64,000 bases of DNA, from NCBI GenBank assembly GCA_003243975.1, contig QHBJ01000005.1:1-64000 (forward strand). The letters are read 5' to 3'. The position numbers and the translations under genes were made by a program. This document shows, one piece after another, positions 62,503 to 64,000 of this stretch. Origin of the DNA: Candidatus Meridianibacter frigidus (GTDB lineage: Bacteria; Vulcanimicrobiota; Vulcanimicrobiia; Vulcanimicrobiales; Vulcanimicrobiaceae). Position 1 is the first letter of the stretch. Each line of letters starts with the position of its first letter. Under the pieces are notes generated by a model. That model was given only the letters and a program-made list of their open reading frames with translations, did no database searches and was not told the DNA's origin.

Positions 62503-63695
62503 AGAAGCAAATCGGGCCCGCGCTGGGCATCACGTTTTTTGTGCTGCCGCTCTTTCCGTCGTTCATCACGTTGACGGGGGCCAGCGTTCCAGGCATCTCG
62601 CTGCTGCCGAAGTCTGTCACCCTGCTTCTTCTGGGCGTGGTGTTCTTGGCGGTGGTCTATGGCATCGCCACGCTGTGTAGTGAGGCCTGGCATCCCGGAC
62701 CACTTTTCGGACCCCTTCTCTGGTGGCTCGGAGCGGCGATCGTTAGCGCGCTCCTCGGATTTGATCCCGCAGCGGGAGCACTCTTCATCGCCATCTTCGC
62801 GTTCGGAGTGGTGTGGCACGCGGGCGTCATGCGTTTCTATAATGAACCCGGAGTCGCGCGGATCATCTTTGGAAGCTTTCTGCTTTCGGGCGCGCTGGCC
62901 GCCGGCGCAGCGATCGCCATGGTGCTTGCGAAATGGCCGGTCGCGCAGTACACATTTCAGCACGGCCGTGCGACTGGCACGTTCATTTTACCGGGAGAAC
63001 TCGCCGGCTACCTGATCATCTACCTGCCGGTCGCGTTTGCCGTGCTGCGCACGGCGCCTACGAAATTGCTCCGCGGTCTCGCCTCCGCCGGGCTTCTTCT
63101 GGGTTCTATCGCCTTTCTGATGACGGTATCGCGTGCGGGCTGGATTGGCATGGCCGTCGGCGTCGCATTCTTGGCTGTAGTCATTCGGCAACGGGCGCGC
63201 TTGCGGACCGCGGCGAGCATTCTCATCGTCGCGGGCGCGGCGGTTTTATTGTTCTTTAACGCCCGCCATAATCCGTCGGAGAACTATACGCGCATCTCTA
63301 TTTGGCAAGCCGCGGTGGAGATGATCGAGCGCTTTCCGTTGACCGGCGTCGGGCCGTTTGATTTTGCACGCGTCTACGCACTCGTGCGACTCCCGGGCGG
63401 GGAGGCAAGTGCATTTCACGCGCATAGTTTCTTACTAACGGTTGCTGCCGAAACCGGCTTGCTTGGACTCGTAGCCGTGTTGTATACCTGGTGGCGCTTT
63501 ATCGTTCTCTTGCACCAGCGCTTGCTCGCGGCCGGTACGCCGGCGCGTTCGCTGGCGCTCGCGGTCGCGGCGGGACTTCTCGGAACCTGGGTGCAAGGGC
63601 TGATCGACACCGTGAGCGTTGTAATTTTCGGTTTATGGCTGCCGTTTCTGGCGGTGGCTCTCTCGAGCGCGCAGTATGGTTGGGGCGAAGCGTGA
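62496..63695 (+). CDS. O-antigen ligase / polymerase-like membrane protein
   Basis: Polytopic protein (399 aa, about 10-12 helices) of the Wzy/WaaL (O-antigen ligase-like, PF04932) type. TGTFILPGELAGYL, SRAGWIG, and RISIWQAAVEMIERFPLTGVGPFDF, quoted in part, and AFHAHSFLLTVAAETG (with the catalytic-type His) are characteristic. GTG at 62496 overlaps the previous stop by 7 nt. It could ligate O-antigen to lipid A core or polymerise a polysaccharide; sequence alone cannot decide. Confidence 0.8.
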   Translation: MLKKQIGPALGITFFVLPLFPSFITLTGASVPGISLLPKSVTLLLLGVVFLAVVYGIATLCSEAWHPGPLFGPLLWWLGAAIVSALLGFDPAAGALFIAIFAFGVVWHAGVMRFYNEPGVARIIFGSFLLSGALAAGAAIAMVLAKWPVAQYTFQHGRATGTFILPGELAGYLIIYLPVAFAVLRTAPTKLLRGLASAGLLLGSIAFLMTVSRAGWIGMAVGVAFLAVVIRQRARLRTAASILIVAGAAVLLFFNARHNPSENYTRISIWQAAVEMIERFPLTGVGPFDFARVYALVRLPGGEASAFHAHSFLLTVAAETGLLGLVAVLYTWWRFIVLLHQRLLAAGTPARSLALAVAAGLLGTWVQGLIDTVSVVIFGLWLPFLAVALSSAQYGWGEA

Positions 63696-64000
63696 AGCGG
63701 CGCGTTCTCTTCAGCGTGGCGCTTGCGCTACTGTGCGCATGCAATCCGAAACCCGCGCAACATCCCCGAGAGCTCGCCTCGGCCGCGCCCTCCGTCAGCC
63801 CATCGGGACTGCCGCCTTTTCGCATTTCGAGCAAAGGGAGCTCCACGCAACCGGTACGCATCGTCGAGCAACAAGGCAATCGGAAACTTTATGAGCTCGT
63901 GGCGCGTTCCACCGAATCGACCGTGCAATCGCAAACGAACTTTCGCGGAACCTTCCGCCAAACACAGGTGACATTTTACGCGGCCGACGGCGGCCGCCTT
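63692..64000 (+). CDS. lptC: LptC-like LPS export lipoprotein, cut by the window end
   Basis: The first 103 codons of a gene starting GTG at 63692 (GTGA overlap with the ligase gene). Residues 1-17 form a lipoprotein signal ending LLCAC. From about residue 45 the pattern VRIVEQQGNRKLYELVA then VTFYAADGG matches LptC, the bitopic bridge between LptBFG and LptA. LptC proper usually has an uncleaved helix; a lipoprotein form is known in some phyla. The C-terminus is missing, so this is tentative. Confidence 0.55.
   Translation, partial: MKRRVLFSVALALLCACNPKPAQHPRELASAAPSVSPSGLPPFRISSKGSSTQPVRIVEQQGNRKLYELVARSTESTVQSQTNFRGTFRQTQVTFYAADGGRL

Overview
This is a GC-rich, gene-dense bacterial chromosome segment centred on the replication origin. 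The genes describe a diderm: a complete BamA / Skp-OmpH / LpxD-LpxC-FabZ-LpxA-LpxB outer-membrane block sits about 12 kb downstream of dnaA. Other traits do not fit Proteobacteria: a Firmicutes-type N-terminal extension on ribosomal protein L27, a short YidC next to Jag/KhpB, actinobacterial-style remnants of a bc1-aa3 respiratory locus, and a DUF721/DciA helicase loader. I infer a member of the Eremiobacterota (WPS-2) / Vulcanimicrobiota or a close relative, possibly a metagenome-derived contig. This is judged from gene content only; no rRNA or tRNA gene was found to confirm it.

Layout. 70-7150 (minus): fabF-rnc-smc-purH. 7331-7993: a secreted protein, then a strong terminator. 8091-14478 (plus): rpmA, obgE, nadD, a DUF3465 lipoprotein, maf, then the rod-shape genes mreC-mreD-mrdA. 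14481-18084 (minus): an unrecognised locus with a six-repeat DUF11-like protein that appears frameshifted and a membrane-anchored HEAT-like protein. 18139-20111: an aminotransferase and two VOC proteins. 20124-22234: trpS, a zinc-ribbon protein and thiD. 22231-25992: a damaged respiratory locus (coxB/coxA deletion junction, split ctaF, ctaE, shortened qcrA, no qcrB or qcrC seen) interrupted by a cation/proton antiporter. 25989-37070 (minus): the classical origin-flanking cluster, in transcription order rpmH-rnpA-yidD-yidC-jag-mnmE and mnmG-rsmG-LAGLIDADG gene-cca-parA-parB-thiE, with a third VOC gene and two parS-like sites. 37210-39116: a DUF2723 membrane protein and a small lipoprotein. 39160-41135: the likely bipartite origin with dnaA between its halves. 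39467-46102 (plus): dnaA-dnaN-recF-dciA-gyrB. 46218-64000 (plus): tamB, bamA, three OmpH-like genes, the lipid A genes, a metallophosphoesterase, an LpxB-like paralogue, an O-antigen ligase-like protein and the start of an lptC-like gene.

How it fits together. Genes on both sides of the origin mostly point away from it. The right arm is an assembly line for the outer membrane: TamB and BamA for lipid transport and protein insertion, Skp-like chaperones, lipid A synthesis, O-antigen ligation and LPS export. The left arm carries ribosome, tRNA-modification, membrane-insertion and chromosome-partition genes.

Most notable points are two genes whose conserved N-termini require rare start codons (AUU for lpxA, AUC for recF), the broken terminal-oxidase locus, a DnaA-trio-like element between dnaA and dnaN, a stand-alone single-motif LAGLIDADG protein in a housekeeping operon, a DciA with an extra zinc-finger domain, and a cytosolic DUF11-repeat protein. 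No insertion sequence, prophage, CRISPR array, rRNA, tRNA or riboswitch was recognised.
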